Source: Polynucleobacter sp. MWH-Loch1C5
GTDB taxonomy: Bacteria > Pseudomonadota > Gammaproteobacteria > Burkholderiales > Burkholderiaceae
Assembly: GCF_018881775.1 (NCBI RefSeq)
Contig: NZ_JACVPR010000001.1
Location: 992,001-1,056,000 of the forward strand
Length of the DNA stretch: 64,000 bases
Reading direction: 5' to 3'
The notes under the pieces were generated by a model. It was given only the letters and a program-made list of their open reading frames with translations, was not told the DNA's origin and did not search any database. The position numbers and the translations under genes were made by a program. Of the stretch, positions 9,438 to 16,876 are shown piece after piece. The stretch's first letter is position 1. Every line of letters begins with the position of its first letter.

Positions 9438-10634
9438 GTGAGCATGATTCAAGAAGCCTATATTGTGGCGGCTACCAGAACTCCGATTGGCAAAGCGCCA
9501 AAAGGGATTTTAAGAAATACACGCCCAGATGATTTGTTGGCGGATATTCTGAAAGCAGCGCTAGCTCAAGTGCCAACGCTGGACCCTCAATCAGTCGAGG
9601 ATGTGATTGTGGGTTGTGCCATGCCAGAAGGTCCACAGGGCCTCAATGTAGCCCGAATTGGTTTATTGATGGCTGGTTTACCGAATACTGTTGGAGGAAT
9701 TACGATTAATCGTTTTTGTGCCTCAGGTTTGAGTGCGATTGCAATGGCTGCTGACCGTATTAAGGTCGGTGAAGCTGATGTGATGATTGCAGCAGGTGTA
9801 GAGTCGATGAGTATGGTGCCGATGATGGGTAATAGCCCATCTTTGAGTCCACAAGTATTTACGCATGATGAAAACGTTGCCATCGCCTACGGGATGGGTT
9901 TGACTGCCGAGAATGTTGCTAATCAATGGCAAATTTCAAGGGATGCGCAAGATGAGTTCGCTATGCAATCTCATAAAAAGGCCTTAGCTGCTCAGGCGGC
10001 TGGTGAATTCTCAAAAGAAATTACGCCCTTGAATGTTTTGCTAAAGCGCCCCAATTTAGCGACTGGACAGGTGGATGTAAAGACGCAGTCGATGACATCT
10101 GATGAGGGTCCACGTGCTGATACCTCGATTGAAGCTCTGGCTAAGTTGAAAGCAGTCTTCGCTAATAAAGGTTCTGTGACGGCAGGTAACAGCTCACAAA
10201 TGTCAGATGGTGCAGGTGCTTTGATTTTGGTCAGTGAAAAAGCCCTCAAGACCTATGGTTTGACCCCGTTGGCTAAATTCAAAAGCTTTGCGGTTAAAGG
10301 CGTGCCACCTGAAATTATGGGGATTGGTCCTAAGGAAGCTATTCCGGCTGCATTAAAGCATGCTGGCTTAACTATGAATGATCTAGATTGGATCGAGTTG
10401 AACGAAGCTTTTGCTGCACAAGCACTCGCAGTGATGAAAGATTTAGATTTGGATCCTAGCAAAGTCAATCCTTTGGGGGGTGCGATTGCTCTTGGACATC
10501 CTTTGGGTGCAACAGGTGCTATCAGAAGTGCAACGGTTGTGCACGCTCTACAAAGAAGAAACTTAAAACATGGTATGGTTACTATGTGCGTTGGTACTGG
10601 TATGGGTGCCGCGGGAGTCTTTGAAAGAGTGTAG
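9438..10634 (+). CDS. fadA: Acetyl-CoA C-acyltransferase (3-ketoacyl-CoA thiolase)
   Basis: Thiolase that cleaves 3-ketoacyl-CoA to acetyl-CoA and a shortened acyl-CoA. The nucleophile cysteine is in 'NRFCASGLSAIAMAADRI'. The C-terminal catalytic motifs 'GGAIALGHPLGATGA' and 'MVTMCVGTGMGAAGVFERV' contain the usual His and second Cys. The length of 398 residues is normal. The GTG at 9438 has AAGGAG at a good distance (about 6 nt); the ATG at 9444 is the alternative, with 12 nt spacing. As third enzyme of the operon after the dehydrogenase/hydratase fusion, a degradative rather than biosynthetic role is likely, though an acetyl-CoA acetyltransferase cannot be fully excluded. Confidence 0.93.
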   Translation: MSMIQEAYIVAATRTPIGKAPKGILRNTRPDDLLADILKAALAQVPTLDPQSVEDVIVGCAMPEGPQGLNVARIGLLMAGLPNTVGGITINRFCASGLSAIAMAADRIKVGEADVMIAAGVESMSMVPMMGNSPSLSPQVFTHDENVAIAYGMGLTAENVANQWQISRDAQDEFAMQSHKKALAAQAAGEFSKEITPLNVLLKRPNLATGQVDVKTQSMTSDEGPRADTSIEALAKLKAVFANKGSVTAGNSSQMSDGAGALILVSEKALKTYGLTPLAKFKSFAVKGVPPEIMGIGPKEAIPAALKHAGLTMNDLDWIELNEAFAAQALAVMKDLDLDPSKVNPLGGAIALGHPLGATGAIRSATVVHALQRRNLKHGMVTMCVGTGMGAAGVFERV

Positions 10635-10636
10635 AT

Positions 10637-12448
10637 ATGCGTTCAAGCCATCATATTGATGGAATGCAGGGAAGCGGTAAGGCAAGTGATTGGGCGGTCA
10701 TCAAGAATCTCTTGCCTTACTTGTGGAAATTCAAGGCTAGGGTCTTCCTAGCCTTGTTTTGTTTGGTTGCGGCAAAAGTAGCCAACTTGGGTGTGCCCAT
10801 TCTTTTAAAAGAATTGATCGATGCGATGAATTTATCGCTCAATCAAGCTCTAGCTGTCATACCTATCTCTTTGATCTTGGCTTATGGATTATTGCGTTTG
10901 TCTGCTTCACTCTTTACGGAACTAAGAGAGCTGTTATTTTCGAGAGTCACTGAAAGCGCAGTACGAACAGTCGCTTTACAAGTCTTTGAACATTTGCATG
11001 CACTCTCGTTGCGCTTTCATTTATCTCGCCAAACTGGAGGTATGACACGCGATATCGAACGAGGTACACGAGGTATTCAATCGCTCATCTCTTATTCGCT
11101 GTACAGCATCATTCCTACTCTTGTAGAGCTGGGTTTGGTATTAGCTTATTTTTCAATTTCATATCACTTCGGATTTGCCGCCATTACTTTGGGAGCCTTG
11201 TTTTTTTATGTCATCTTTACGATTAAGGTGACCGAGTGGCGTACTCAGTACCGTCGCAAAATGAATGATCTGGATTCCAAGGCGAATCAAAAAGCAATCG
11301 ATTCACTGATTAACTTTGAAACTGTGAAGTATTTTGGTAATGAGGCTTATGAGGCTCAACGTTATGATGAAAATCTGCGTCGCTATCGCGAGGCTGCTAT
11401 CCAGTCACAACGTTCGCTCGCCTTCTTGAATGCCGGGCAACAAACCATTATTTCTCTTGGCTTGATTGGCATTCTTTTCCTCGCCAGCCAAGGTGTCGCT
11501 CAAGGAAAGATGAGTTTGGGCGACTTGGTCTTGGTGAATGTACTCATGATTCAGCTGTACATCCCCCTTAATTTTTTGGGCGTCATCTATCGTGAGATCA
11601 AACAAGCGCTGACTGATATGGATCGTATGTTTTCTCTTTTGGGAACGGATAGAGAAATCAAAGACCGTCCTAACGCCCCTGAACTGATTATTCATGATAA
11701 GACCTTGGGCCCCTGCGTTCGTTTTGAAAACGTCTCTTTTTCATATGAAAAGAATAGAGCGATCTTAGATGGCATTTCGTTTGTTATCCAGCCAGGTAAA
11801 ACGGTGGCTGTGGTAGGGCACAGTGGGGCAGGTAAAAGTACGCTCGCACGTTTACTTTTCAGATTTTATGAGCCGACTAGCGGGTCTATTTTGATTGATG
11901 GTCAAGATATTGCGCAGGTCAAGCAAGCTAGCTTGCGTCAGCAGATTGGGATTGTTCCACAAGACACAGTTTTGTTTAACGATACGATTGCCTACAACAT
12001 TGCATATGGTCGTCCGGGTGCTAGTCAAGCAGAAATTGAGCAAGCTGCCAAAGCAGCTCAGATTCATGCATTCGTGGCTTCTTTACCCGATGGCTACCAA
12101 ACACAGGTGGGTGAACGTGGTTTGAAGTTATCGGGTGGTGAAAAGCAAAGGGTCGCCATTGCGAGAACCTTACTTAAAAACCCATCGCTATTAATATTTG
12201 ATGAGGCAACATCTGCCTTAGACTCAAAAACAGAGCGTGCGATTCAAGATGAGTTAATGTCGCTGGCTAAAAACCATACGACTTTAGTGATTGCACATCG
12301 TTTATCAACCGTGATACATGCTGATGAAATTCTGGTGCTGGATCAAGGTCGTTTGCTTGAGTCAGGTAAGCATCATGACTTAATTGCAAAAAATGGTAGC
12401 TATGCCGCGATGTGGCGTACTCAACTGCAACAAGCGAACTCAGATTAA
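10637..12448 (+). CDS. ABC exporter, ATM1/heavy-metal type, fused permease-ATPase
   Basis: Half-transporter of 603 residues with an N-terminal six-helix membrane domain (about 35-330) and a C-terminal nucleotide-binding domain. Walker A is 'GHSGAGKSTLAR', the ABC signature 'LSGGEKQRVAIAR' and Walker B 'LLIFDEATSAL', followed by the H-loop 'IAHRLSTV'. The membrane part contains 'SLRFHLSRQTGGMTRDIERG' and 'TEWRTQYRRKMNDLDSKANQ', wording typical of the ATM1/ABCB7-like bacterial exporters, which are linked to glutathione-conjugated or heavy-metal cargo. It probably works as a homodimer in the inner membrane. The start is 2 bp after the thiolase stop, so it may be read from the beta-oxidation operon. 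A second ATG at 10664 is possible. Confidence 0.88.
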   Translation: MRSSHHIDGMQGSGKASDWAVIKNLLPYLWKFKARVFLALFCLVAAKVANLGVPILLKELIDAMNLSLNQALAVIPISLILAYGLLRLSASLFTELRELLFSRVTESAVRTVALQVFEHLHALSLRFHLSRQTGGMTRDIERGTRGIQSLISYSLYSIIPTLVELGLVLAYFSISYHFGFAAITLGALFFYVIFTIKVTEWRTQYRRKMNDLDSKANQKAIDSLINFETVKYFGNEAYEAQRYDENLRRYREAAIQSQRSLAFLNAGQQTIISLGLIGILFLASQGVAQGKMSLGDLVLVNVLMIQLYIPLNFLGVIYREIKQALTDMDRMFSLLGTDREIKDRPNAPELIIHDKTLGPCVRFENVSFSYEKNRAILDGISFVIQPGKTVAVVGHSGAGKSTLARLLFRFYEPTSGSILIDGQDIAQVKQASLRQQIGIVPQDTVLFNDTIAYNIAYGRPGASQAEIEQAAKAAQIHAFVASLPDGYQTQVGERGLKLSGGEKQRVAIARTLLKNPSLLIFDEATSALDSKTERAIQDELMSLAKNHTTLVIAHRLSTVIHADEILVLDQGRLLESGKHHDLIAKNGSYAAMWRTQLQQANSD

Positions 12449-12457
12449 GATATTGGG

Positions 12458-13780
12458 ATGAAACCTGCATCAGAAATTTTATTGGGGGCTTATCAGGCTG
12501 CGCTGCAGGCTGCACAACCTGCGCATATTTTGCCGGCTTATCTTGAAAAGATCCTAGCTCATAGCGCTAACTCTAGAGTTTTAGTATTGGGTGCAGGTAA
12601 GGCTGCCGCTTCTATGGCTCAAGCTTTTGAGGAATATGTTTCTCAGTCATACCCCCAGCTGAACTTTGATGGTTTAGTGATTACCCGTTATGGGCATCAG
12701 CTACCCACAAAGAAAATTAAAGTGATAGAGGCTGCTCACCCAGTGCCTGATCAAGCAGCGTATCAGGCGGCACAAAAAACATATGAGCTTTTAAATTCCT
12801 TGAAACCGGGTGATCATCTGATTGCCCTCATTTCTGGAGGTGGGTCTAGCTTATTGACTTTGCCTGTGCCGACAATCTCTGTAGATGATCTTAGATGGGT
12901 GACTAAAGCACTCTTGCACTGTGGGGCACCAATTGAGGAAATCAATGTGGTCCGTAAACACCTGTCTGTATTGCAAGGTGGACATATGGCACGCATTGCA
13001 GTGTCTAAAGGCGCTAAGGTAGATGCTCTCTTAATTTCTGATGTTACGGGGGATGATCCGGCAAGTATTGCAAGTGGTCCGTGTGCCGCAGATCCATCTA
13101 CTTATGAAGACGCATTACTTATTTTGCGTTCTTATGGTTTATTGCAAGCCGACTTTCCAGAGTCTGTCATTCGTCATTTGGAAGAGGGTATGCGTGGCAT
13201 CCATCCTGAAACTTCTAAGCCAGATGATGAGATTTTCCAAACAACGCATAACCATGTGATTGCTTCGGCACGACAAAGCTTAGATGCTGCGGCCCACTAT
13301 TGTCAGGCTCAGGGGCTAAATACGATTGTCTTGGGTGATACGGTGATGGGAGAGGCCAAAGATGTTGCTTATGTTCATGCTGCCATTGCTCGAGAATTCA
13401 CTTTGCACCAAAGCCCTGCCCAGAAACCTTTAGTCCTGCTCTCTGGTGGGGAGTGCACAGTCACATTGCCTAAGAATGCACAAGGTCGAGGTGGTCGCTG
13501 CTCAGAATTCTTATTACATTTCTTTGATAAAACAGCTGATTTAAAACATTTAGCTGCTTTGGCTGCGGATACAGATGGTATTGATGGTAGTGAGAACAAT
13601 GCGGGTGCATGGTTTGATGCTGATATACGTGAGCTAGCCTCTTGTCAAAATATTCGCGTGCGAGACTATCGTGAACAACATGATGCCTTTGGGTTTTTTG
13701 AGCAATTGAAGGGCCTAGTGCAGACAGGGCCAACTTTAACCAATGTAAATGACTTTAGAATCATTCTGATTCCTGATTAA
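12458..13780 (+). CDS. Glycerate 2-kinase, MOFRL family
   Basis: Glycerate kinase of the GckA/TtuD type (440 residues), which phosphorylates D-glycerate to 2-phosphoglycerate in glyoxylate or tartronate metabolism. The N-terminal DUF4147 domain shows 'VLVLGAGKAAASMAQAFEEY', 'ISGGGSSLLTLPVP' and 'INVVRKHLSVLQGGHMA'. The C-terminal MOFRL domain is marked by 'LLSGGECTVTLPKNAQGRGG' and 'AADTDGIDGSENNAGAW'. It is 9 bp downstream of the ABC transporter and 15 bp before pyrC, in a co-directional run, but no other photorespiration or glyoxylate genes are nearby, so its metabolic partner is not visible here. Confidence 0.92.
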   Translation: MKPASEILLGAYQAALQAAQPAHILPAYLEKILAHSANSRVLVLGAGKAAASMAQAFEEYVSQSYPQLNFDGLVITRYGHQLPTKKIKVIEAAHPVPDQAAYQAAQKTYELLNSLKPGDHLIALISGGGSSLLTLPVPTISVDDLRWVTKALLHCGAPIEEINVVRKHLSVLQGGHMARIAVSKGAKVDALLISDVTGDDPASIASGPCAADPSTYEDALLILRSYGLLQADFPESVIRHLEEGMRGIHPETSKPDDEIFQTTHNHVIASARQSLDAAAHYCQAQGLNTIVLGDTVMGEAKDVAYVHAAIAREFTLHQSPAQKPLVLLSGGECTVTLPKNAQGRGGRCSEFLLHFFDKTADLKHLAALAADTDGIDGSENNAGAWFDADIRELASCQNIRVRDYREQHDAFGFFEQLKGLVQTGPTLTNVNDFRIILIPD

Positions 13781-13795
13781 TGAGTGCAAACGAGT

Positions 13796-14860
13796 ATGAC
13801 AAAAGCTACCGATACTATAGAAATTAGACGTCCTGATGATTGGCATTTGCACGTCAGAGATGGCCGTGCGATGCAAGATGTGATTGTGCATACCGCTGCG
13901 CAATTTGCTCGTGCCATCATCATGCCTAATTTAAAGCCACCGGTAGTCAGCGCTCAAGATGCAATTGCTTATCGCCAAAGAATCTTGGCAGCCTTGCCTA
14001 AAGAAGGTGTTGCTAGTCAATTTCAACCTCTCATGACACTGTACCTGACTGACAATACCCCGGCTGATGAAGTTGCGCGGGCGAAAGAGGCTGGTGTGAT
14101 TGGTTTTAAGCTCTACCCTGCAGGCGCTACAACGAATAGTGATGCGGGTGTGACCGATATTCGTCGTTGTGATGCGGTTTTGGCACAAATGGAAAAATTA
14201 GATGTTCCTTTGTTAGTCCATGGCGAGGTAACGCATTCAGAGATTGATGTATTTGATCGTGAAGCCATTTTTATTGAAAAAATCCTAGAGCCTTTACGTC
14301 AACGTCACCCTGGTTTAAGAATTGTGTTTGAGCACATTACGACTAAACAAGCGGTTGAGTATGTGCGTGATGCTGATACCCAACGCTTTGCCAAAATTGC
14401 TGCTACGGTGACACCACAACATTTGTTGTATAACCGCAATTCTATTTTTAGTGGTGGTCTGCGCACTCATTACTATTGCCTACCTGTTTTAAAACGAGAA
14501 GAACACCGTCAAGCGATCGTTAATATTGTCGCCTCAGGTAATTCTCGTTTTTTCTTAGGAACTGATAGCGCACCACACCCGAAGGGTGCTAAAGAATCAG
14601 CGTGTGGTTGTGCTGGTTGTTACACCGCCTGGCATGCCATGTCTTTGTATGCGGAAGTTTTTGAGCAAGCTGGGGCTCTAGATAAATTAGAGGGCTTTGC
14701 TAGTATTTATGGCCCAGAGTTCTATGGCTTACCGCTTAATCAAGGTACTTTGAAGTTGCGTCGTCAAACCATTCAAATTCCAGCCGAGTTTCCATTTGGC
14801 GATGAGGTGGTGGTCCCTCTGCGCGCCGGAGAAACCACTCAGTGGGCTTTAGTAGAGTAG
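13796..14860 (+). CDS. pyrC: Dihydroorotase (class II, PyrC type)
   Basis: Zinc enzyme that closes N-carbamoyl-aspartate to dihydroorotate in pyrimidine synthesis. The metal-binding 'RRPDDWHLHVRDG' lies right at the N-terminus. The carbamylated lysine is expected in 'GFKLYPAGATTNSDAG', further ligands in 'LLVHGEVTH' and 'FEHITTKQAVE', and the catalytic Asp in 'FFLGTDSAPHPKGAKE'. I chose the ATG at 13796 rather than the ORF-track GTG at 13784, because it gives ten residues before RRPDDWH, as in E. coli PyrC. Neither start has a strong ribosome site. The length of about 354 residues is close to E. coli PyrC (348). rnpB follows after only 9 bp. Confidence 0.95.
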   Translation: MTKATDTIEIRRPDDWHLHVRDGRAMQDVIVHTAAQFARAIIMPNLKPPVVSAQDAIAYRQRILAALPKEGVASQFQPLMTLYLTDNTPADEVARAKEAGVIGFKLYPAGATTNSDAGVTDIRRCDAVLAQMEKLDVPLLVHGEVTHSEIDVFDREAIFIEKILEPLRQRHPGLRIVFEHITTKQAVEYVRDADTQRFAKIAATVTPQHLLYNRNSIFSGGLRTHYYCLPVLKREEHRQAIVNIVASGNSRFFLGTDSAPHPKGAKESACGCAGCYTAWHAMSLYAEVFEQAGALDKLEGFASIYGPEFYGLPLNQGTLKLRRQTIQIPAEFPFGDEVVVPLRAGETTQWALVE

Positions 14861-14869
14861 ACTACGTCT

Positions 14870-15170
14870 GCAGAGTTGGTTGGGCAATCGCTGCCTGAAA
14901 GGGGAGAGGAAAGTCCGGACTCCATAGGACAAGGTGTTGGCTAATGACCATCCACGGTGACGTGAGGAATAGGGCCACAGAGACGAGCGTATTAAGTTAC
15001 GGTGAAACGCGGTAACCTCCACCTGGAGCAATCTCAAATAGGCAGGCGTTGATGCGGTCCGCTGAGCCTGCGGGTAGAGAGCTCGAGCCTAACGGTAACG
15101 TTAGGCCTAGATGAATGATTGCCCCTGAGGAAACTCAGGTGACAGAATCCGGCTTATAGACCAACTCTGC
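14870..15170 (+). ncRNA. rnpB: RNase P RNA, bacterial class A
   Basis: Catalytic RNA of RNase P, which removes 5' leaders of tRNA precursors. The conserved CR-I block 'GAGGAAAGTCCGGACTCC' near the 5' end and the CR-V block 'ACAGAATCCGGCTTATAG' near the 3' end are both present. The P1 helix closes perfectly: GCAGAGTTGG at 14870-14879 pairs with CCAACTCTGC at 15161-15170. The size of about 301 nt is at the small end for this class. Six T residues (15171-15176) follow directly, so P1 plus the T-run probably act as the transcription end. It starts 9 bp after pyrC; a promoter within the end of pyrC is likely, but I could not identify a convincing one. Confidence 0.97.
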
Positions 15171-15174
15171 TTTT

Positions 15175-15597
15175 TTACGCCTCGATGATTTCAAAAGAAT
15201 GAGTGATTTCTGCCGTTTTACTCAGCATGATCGTGGCTGAGCAATACTTATCGTGAGATAGCTCAATAGCACGTTCAACTTTATTCTTATCTAAGTTTTT
15301 ACCGATCACGATAAAGCTCATGTGAATCTTAGTGAAGACTTTAGGATCTTCGTTAGCGCGTTCGGCGCTGAGCTTGACTGAGCAGTCATGGATCTCCTGA
15401 CGCGCTCTTTTAAGAATCATGACGACGTCAAAACAGGTGCAGCCACCCGCACCCACCAGCATCATTTCCATGGGGCGAGGCGCAAGGTTGCGACCCCCTG
15501 CATCAGGGGCGCCGTCCATATTGACGAGGTGACCACTGCCCGTTTCTGCGCTAAAGGCCATTCCATCCCGGCCTAACCATTTCACGATTGCTTCCAT
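15175..15597 (-). CDS. OsmC family protein
   Basis: Small protein of the OsmC/Ohr superfamily (140 residues), a group that includes thiol peroxidases acting on organic hydroperoxides. The family phrase '[20 protein letters not shown]' carries the conserved cysteine region (GCTCFDV), and a second conserved position lies near '[19 protein letters not shown]'. These match the YhfA-like branch better than classical Ohr, so peroxidase activity is unproven. The gene converges with rnpB; its TAA stop is read from the same T-rich stretch that ends rnpB. GAGGAAAAA precedes the ATG as ribosome site. The 350-bp region beyond its start carries a separate, rightward RNA candidate. Confidence 0.9.
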   Translation of the reverse strand: MEAIVKWLGRDGMAFSAETGSGHLVNMDGAPDAGGRNLAPRPMEMMLVGAGGCTCFDVVMILKRARQEIHDCSVKLSAERANEDPKVFTKIHMSFIVIGKNLDKNKVERAIELSHDKYCSATIMLSKTAEITHSFEIIEA

Positions 15598-15676
15598 TTT
15601 TTCCTCATTTTGGGGCGATTTGCGCCGTTTTGCCTAGGACAAATATAAGAAATTTATCAATAAAAACAACAATTTC

Positions 15677-15704
15677 TTGCATATTTGAGGTGGCTAATTA
15701 TAAT
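15677..15704 (+). promoter_or_regulatory. Strong sigma70-like promoter of the candidate small RNA
   Basis: TTGCAT (15677-15682) and a perfect TATAAT (15699-15704) are separated by 16 bp. The predicted start of transcription is about 15711, immediately before the first hairpin of the candidate RNA. No reading frame with a ribosome site follows before the terminator. Confidence 0.75.
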
Positions 15705-15710
15705 TTTTCA

Positions 15711-15804
15711 CATCATTTGACCTTTATTGTAGGTCAAATAACCAGTGTCTCCTCCACCCTCTATGGTGGATTTATGCCCGGGATAGGAATCCCGGGCTTT
15801 TTTT
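15711..15804 (+). ncRNA. Candidate small RNA with three hairpins and an anti-Shine-Dalgarno motif
   Basis: A transcript of about 94 nt is predicted between a consensus-like promoter and an intrinsic terminator. Hairpin 1 is perfect: ATTTGACCT (15715-15723) with AGGTCAAAT (15731-15739) and a 7-nt loop. Hairpin 2 pairs TCCACC (15753-15758) with GGTGGA (15765-15770) across CTCTAT. Hairpin 3 is the terminator. CTCCTCC at 15749-15755 lies in the linker and the start of hairpin 2; it is complementary to Shine-Dalgarno sequences. I recall a described betaproteobacterial 'toxic small RNA' class with an anti-SD motif, which this may belong to or resemble; I cannot test this here. A leader attenuator for rplM is the main alternative, but the separate promoter after the terminator argues for a stand-alone RNA. 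Confidence 0.7.
15776..15804 (+). terminator. Intrinsic terminator of the candidate small RNA
   Basis: Perfect 9-bp stem GCCCGGGAT / ATCCCGGGC (15776-15784 and 15789-15797), 4-nt loop AGGA, then seven T residues. It is one of the strongest terminator-like structures in the window. Confidence 0.9.
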
Positions 15805-15812
15805 GCTACAAT
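15804..15812 (+). promoter_or_regulatory. Extended -10 promoter of rplM-rpsI
   Basis: TGCTACAAT (15804-15812) is an extended -10 element with a 5/6 match to TATAAT; no good -35 is visible. It directly follows the T-run of the upstream terminator, so L13/S9 transcription would start afresh at about 15819. Confidence 0.55.
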
Positions 15813-15818
15813 GGTGGA

Positions 15819-15947
15819 CTTTTCGGGAATAGCCCCTCGAAAATGGTAGTACCAAGTTCTTGCTTGAAACGGCGAGCCTGCAAACATAAGCGGTGCCAAA
15901 GTGACAACAGTAACTTGTTTATTAGGGCATCACAATTTAAGGTAATC
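15819..15947 (+). promoter_or_regulatory. 5' leader of rplM-rpsI
   Basis: About 129 nt between the predicted start of transcription and the rplM ATG, with no gene. It can form TTTTCG (15820-15825) / CGAAAA (15838-15843), and a weaker stem around GCTTG...CGAGC. A ribosomal-protein operon leader of this length may bind L13 for autogenous control; this is inference only. AAGG lies shortly before the ATG. Confidence 0.4.
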
Positions 15948-16376
15948 ATGAAAACTTTCTCAGCAAAACCGCATGAGGTGAAGCGTGAGTGGTTCGTGAT
16001 TGACGCAACAGACAAAGTTCTCGGTCGTGTCGCCAGTGAAGTGGCACACCGTCTGCGCGGCAAGCACAAGCCTGAATTCACCCCCCACGTCGATACTGGT
16101 GACTATATCGTTGTTATTAACGCAGCTAAGTTGCGCGTGACAGGCACAAAAGGTCTGAATAAAAAATATTACAGACACAGTGGCTACCCAGGCGGCATCT
16201 ATGAAACTAACTTTGACAAGATGCAAGCTAAATTCCCTGGACGTGCTTTGGAAAAAGCAGTGAAGGGTATGTTGCCAAAAGGTCCGTTAGGTTATGCCAT
16301 GATCAAAAAGCTCAAGGTTTATGCTGAAACTGATCATCCACATGCTGCCCAGCAGCCTAGCGTTTTAGAGATTTAA
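15948..16376 (+). CDS. rplM: Ribosomal protein L13 (uL13)
   Basis: Large-subunit ribosomal protein, 142 residues, the usual size. Family features are '[20 protein letters not shown]', '[20 protein letters not shown]' and '[19 protein letters not shown]'. The ORF-track start at 15588 is wrong: it would add 120 residues translated from the candidate small RNA and the leader. The ATG at 15948 (MKTFSAKP) fits the family and has AAGGTAATC before it. rpsI follows after 9 bp, the conserved bacterial L13-S9 operon. Confidence 0.98.
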   Translation: MKTFSAKPHEVKREWFVIDATDKVLGRVASEVAHRLRGKHKPEFTPHVDTGDYIVVINAAKLRVTGTKGLNKKYYRHSGYPGGIYETNFDKMQAKFPGRALEKAVKGMLPKGPLGYAMIKKLKVYAETDHPHAAQQPSVLEI

Positions 16377-16385
16377 GGAGCCGAT

Positions 16386-16778
16386 ATGATTGGAAACTGG
16401 AACTATGGTACAGGCCGTCGTAAGAGCTCTGTAGCGCGTGTATTTATCAAAGCTGGTAAAGGCGACATCATTGTGAATGGTAAGCCGATTGCCGAATACT
16501 TTGCTCGTGAAACATCACGCATGATCGTTCGTCAGCCTCTCGAGTTGACCAACCATGCCACAACATTCGATATCAAAGTCAATGTGTCAGGTGGTGGTGA
16601 GACGGGTCAAGCGGGTGCTGCACGTCACGGTGTGACACGTGCTTTGATTGATTACGATGCAACATTGAAGTCAGCCTTGTCTAAAGCAGGTTTCGTGACT
16701 CGTGATGCACGTGAAGTTGAGCGTAAGAAGGTTGGCTTGCACGGCGCGCGTCGTCGTAAGCAGTTTAGCAAGCGCTAA
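16386..16778 (+). CDS. rpsI: Ribosomal protein S9 (uS9)
   Basis: Small-subunit ribosomal protein of 130 residues. The conserved start '[18 protein letters not shown]', the middle '[19 protein letters not shown]' and the basic C-terminal tail ending 'RRRKQFSKR', which reaches the P-site tRNA, are all present. AAGGAG precedes the ATG. It is the second gene of the L13-S9 operon, with an intrinsic terminator 22 bp after its stop. Confidence 0.98.
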   Translation: MIGNWNYGTGRRKSSVARVFIKAGKGDIIVNGKPIAEYFARETSRMIVRQPLELTNHATTFDIKVNVSGGGETGQAGAARHGVTRALIDYDATLKSALSKAGFVTRDAREVERKKVGLHGARRRKQFSKR

Positions 16779-16799
16779 TTGCCAGCTGCACAAAAAAGA

Positions 16800-16828
16800 C
16801 CGCGCAAGTTACCTTGTGCGGTTTTTTC
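16800..16828 (+). terminator. Intrinsic terminator after rplM-rpsI
   Basis: Stem CCGCGCAAG (16800-16808) / CTTGTGCGG (16813-16821) with one G-U pair and loop TTAC, followed by TTTTTTCTTTTTT. It ends the ribosomal protein operon before argC. Confidence 0.9.
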
Positions 16829-16876
16829 TTTTTTACAATGTAGTATCAAGCTAAATCTTCTGTATTTGGAGTCCAT

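Noticed and set aside
14835-14869. Possible rnpB promoter at the end of pyrC
   Set aside because: TAGACT-like -10 candidates have no acceptable -35 at the correct distance.
14849-15037. 62-residue minus-strand ORF over the start of rnpB
   Set aside because: The region is RNase P RNA with conserved CR-I and P1 elements; the ORF is a by-product.
15588-15947. N-terminal 120 residues of the 262-residue ORF that contains L13
   Set aside because: The extension is translated from a promoter, hairpins and a terminator, and L13 is complete from 15948.
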